DNA of 64,000 nt from Zizania palustris. Lineage: Eukaryota > Streptophyta > Magnoliopsida > Poales > Poaceae. Position 1 is the stretch's first letter, and each line of letters opens with the position of its first letter. The notes under the pieces were generated by a model. It had not been told where the DNA came from and searched no databases. It saw only the letters and a list, made by a program, of their open reading frames with translations. Location: positions 24,026,371-24,090,370 of the forward strand of contig JAAALK010000285.1 in assembly GCA_019279435.1 (NCBI GenBank), read 5' to 3'. Both the position numbers and the translations under genes were made by a program. This document shows positions 61,999 to 64,000 of the stretch, one piece after another.

Positions 61999-64000
61999 AT
62001 GACGTCTCCTGGCAAGGTCCCGTCCTTGGAAGCCTATGGCTATAACTATTGGAAGACTCGCATGCGAGCCTATCTTATGAGCCAAGGCTTGGACATCTGG
62101 GACATTTGCGTTCACGCTACGTTCGTTATATTACAAGTTGTTGAGCATGGTACTCCTGGTATCATTGCCCAGCATCTGAGCAATAGTAAGGCTGTGAACA
62201 TTTTGTTTTCTGGTTTAGGTCCCACTGAGTTTGAGCGTGTGAGCCATCTCTCCACTGCGAGAGAGATCTGGGCTACCCTCAAGGCACACCATGAGGGAAC
62301 AGCCCAGGTCAAGGCTCGGCTCTATCAGACCTACCGGCGTGAATATGAAAATTTCACACAGAAGCCGGGTGAATCTGTTGAAGCATTGTTTGGTCAGTTT
62401 TCAATCGATCATAAACAAGCTTCGGGACAATAAGGCTAAGGGTGCTCAGTTAGTCTCAGATCACGAGCAGGCGCTCAAGGTTCTCCATACCTTGGACCCA
62501 AAGATCTGGGAGATCAAGGTATCCTCTATCGTTGAGAGCACATCTTATGATACCTTGACCATTTCTGAGTTGTTTAGCAAGCTGAAGGCCACCGAGGTAG
62601 ATATCCAGTTGAGATCAAATCTCGCTGGCTCTGGATCAAAATCACTAGCTCTTGCTACACCTTCTGTTGATCCCTCTTCTGTGAGCTGTGCTAGGGTTCT
62701 CCTTGATGTCTATCACTAAGGACCAGCTTGAGTCTTTGGGAGATGATGACCTGTGTCTTTTTAACAACCGAGTGCGTCGTGTTTATGACAAAAGAATGTT
62801 CAAGAGACACGACACAAAATCCGGAGTGCTTTGAGTGTGGTGACCCAGGACACTTCATCGCCGATTGCCCCAAGCGCAATGGACACAAGAAGGGCACCGG
62901 TGGTGACTTCCACGACTCCGGCAAGCACGACAGCTCTTCCTTCAACAAGGGCAAGCCAAAGACCAGATTCTTCAGAAAGGCCCTGAAGGACTACCGGTGA
63001 GAGAACAAGAAGCGCGACAAGGCCTTCTTCGCCGAGATGGAGAAGAGCTACTCCAAGCGGTCCATGTCTTCTTCCTCTTCATCAAGCTCAAGCGATGAGG
63101 AGATCGTCATCAGGAAGGGAAAGGACAAGGACGATCCGGCGGGTCTTTGCTTCATGGCCTTCGGGGACAGACCGAAGAGCCGCTCACATCAGCGCCGAAG
63201 ATCCTGCAAGAGCTTCTGCTCAATGGCTCTTGGGGATAAGGAAGAGAAGAGCTCCTCCGATGACTCCGACGACGACGACAACGAAAAGGTATCATCTTAT
63301 GAACGCGAAATCATTGATTTACTTGAGAGCAATCGTCAGGAGTTGAAATATCGGGAAAAACTGCTTAGGGGGGCTAAGAAGAGGATAGATGAGTTAGAGT
63401 GTGAGCTTGCCATGGCCAACGGCAGAATTGAGAGTCTATCTTCTTCCCCTTGCTTGGGTGATTGCAGTGAGTGCCCAAGTGTGAGGTGCTTCTGTGTGAC
63501 CTATCGACTCTGAAGTCCAGGTACACAGAAAGGGTTGATGAGAGGGACGCTTTGGCCACTGAGCTTGAAAGCGGTCAGCTGGAGCTGAAAGATGCTCAAG
63601 CCACTGTCATCGTGCCTTGTGCTGATTGCCCATCTCATCTTGCTAGTTTAGCAGAGCTGAAAGCCAAGGGCGATGATCATCTGGGTGATTTGGAGAGGAT
63701 GAGAGCTGAGGTGGCACAGACTAGGCTAGAGCTTGAGACATTGTCAGTTCCACCCACTGTCTGTGAGAACTGCCTGTCTCTTAGACTTGCTTGTCCAGGT
63801 AGATAGTGAGTGTGAGACCTGCTTGTCTTAGGTGGAGATTCTAGCTTCCTTGAGAGAGGAGCTAGCTGATTCTCAGAATGAGAACTTTTACCTCCGTTCT
63901 ATCCTGAGTTGGATCAGTGCCAGAGAGCCACGGCTCGGCATGATGATCCAGCAGTTCAAGAGGCAGGATGGGTTTGGGGTAGGTTACATCTACACTAAGG
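61999..64000 (+). pseudogene. gag: Gag of element H, frameshifted, incomplete at window end
   Basis: ATG at 61999 (MTSPGKVPSLEAYGY). The copia gag core runs to about 62400 (LSTAREIWATLKAHH, FTQKPGESVEALF). Frameshifts lie near 62400, 62700 and 63480, and a TGA at 62998. The later parts hold a zinc knuckle (CFECGDPGHFIADC, near 62833), a Ser/Asp-rich linker, and a long helical coiled-coil region (about 63290-63800) with paired cysteines. The last stretch (GMMIQQFKRQDGFGVGY) is typical of the C-terminal part of long copia gags. The protein leaves the window before protease. Confidence 0.75.

Larger units (their letters stand above)
60183..64000 (+). mobile_element. Element H: Ty1-copia element, LTR and gag only in window
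   Basis: LTR 60183-61933, primer site 61936, gag from 61999 to the window end. The long LTR rich in palindromic CTTCGAAG words, the CCTACA|AG-TGGTATCAGAG junction and the long gag with coiled-coil tail suggest the Sirevirus (Maximus/SIRE) group. Pol, which would settle this, is outside the window. Confidence 0.75.

Noticed and set aside
1..64000. tRNA or rRNA genes
   Set aside because: No cloverleaf-compatible sequence with A and B boxes was recognised; TGGTATCAGAG sites are retrotransposon primer sites, not tRNA genes. A scan with tRNAscan-SE would settle this.

Overview
The window is plant nuclear DNA, almost certainly from a grass and most likely rice or a close relative (Oryza). The evidence is layer upon layer of LTR retrotransposons with tRNA-iMet or Tat-type primer sites, a Tourist-like MITE, long-TIR Mutator-like elements, GC-rich coding DNA against AT-rich spacers, and one spliced Myb/SANT-like gene. 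Nothing bacterial, organellar or CRISPR-like is visible. It is an intergenic transposon nest with one recognisable host gene.

Layout. (1) 1-2230: first 2.2 kb of a Tekay/RIRE3-like LTR, minus strand, cut by the window edge. (2) 2231-5568 and 21003-21314: decayed Tat-like gypsy DNA in minus orientation, with an LTR (3862-4834), a reversed primer site and a plus-strand ORF with its own TATA box. (3) 5569-20997: a 15.4-kb Tekay-type chromovirus (element A; target duplication GTTGT, LTRs of about 3.28 kb) inserted into that ORF. Element A carries orf0, gag-pro-RT-RNaseH-integrase-chromodomain, and a related solo LTR (9130-12336) inside orf0. (4) 21315-24690: spacer with a Tourist-like MITE and a MULE bearing a perfect 10-bp target duplication. 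(5) 24690-35800: the host gene, with a GC-rich first exon, an inferred 9.4-kb 5'-UTR intron and three coding exons (343 aa). The intron holds a Pack-MULE with a J-domain fragment and a gag-only gypsy element (E), itself invaded by a very young, nearly intact copia element (D, 27476-32868). (6) 36213-46389: an older copia element (C, duplication GTAAC) with a 3.5-kb solo LTR (42633-46122) in its 3' LTR. (7) 46945-47895: a gypsy LTR fragment. (8) 47896-60182: a Tat-lineage element (G) with two RNase H domains, invaded by a minus-strand gypsy element (B, 50469-55357). A 1000-N gap (57918-58917) is flanked by the same 1.68 kb on both sides, which looks like an assembly false duplication. (9) 60183-64000: LTR and gag of a copia element (H), running off the window.

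Three observations stand out. First, the Tekay-type LTRs carry what looks like a conserved spliced mini-ORF: five copies of a short acidic exon ending PPSPFA(D/E)Q at a GC-type donor, and four copies of a second exon ending GLE-stop. The frame is kept across the inferred intron while most codon differences in the conserved core are synonymous. Second, the leader of copia element C contains about five successive stem-loops that each present CCAACG in the loop. Third, the two LTRs of element A are almost identical in U3 but about 3% different downstream, which suggests gene conversion. Family and clade names are from recognition of motifs, not from database searches.
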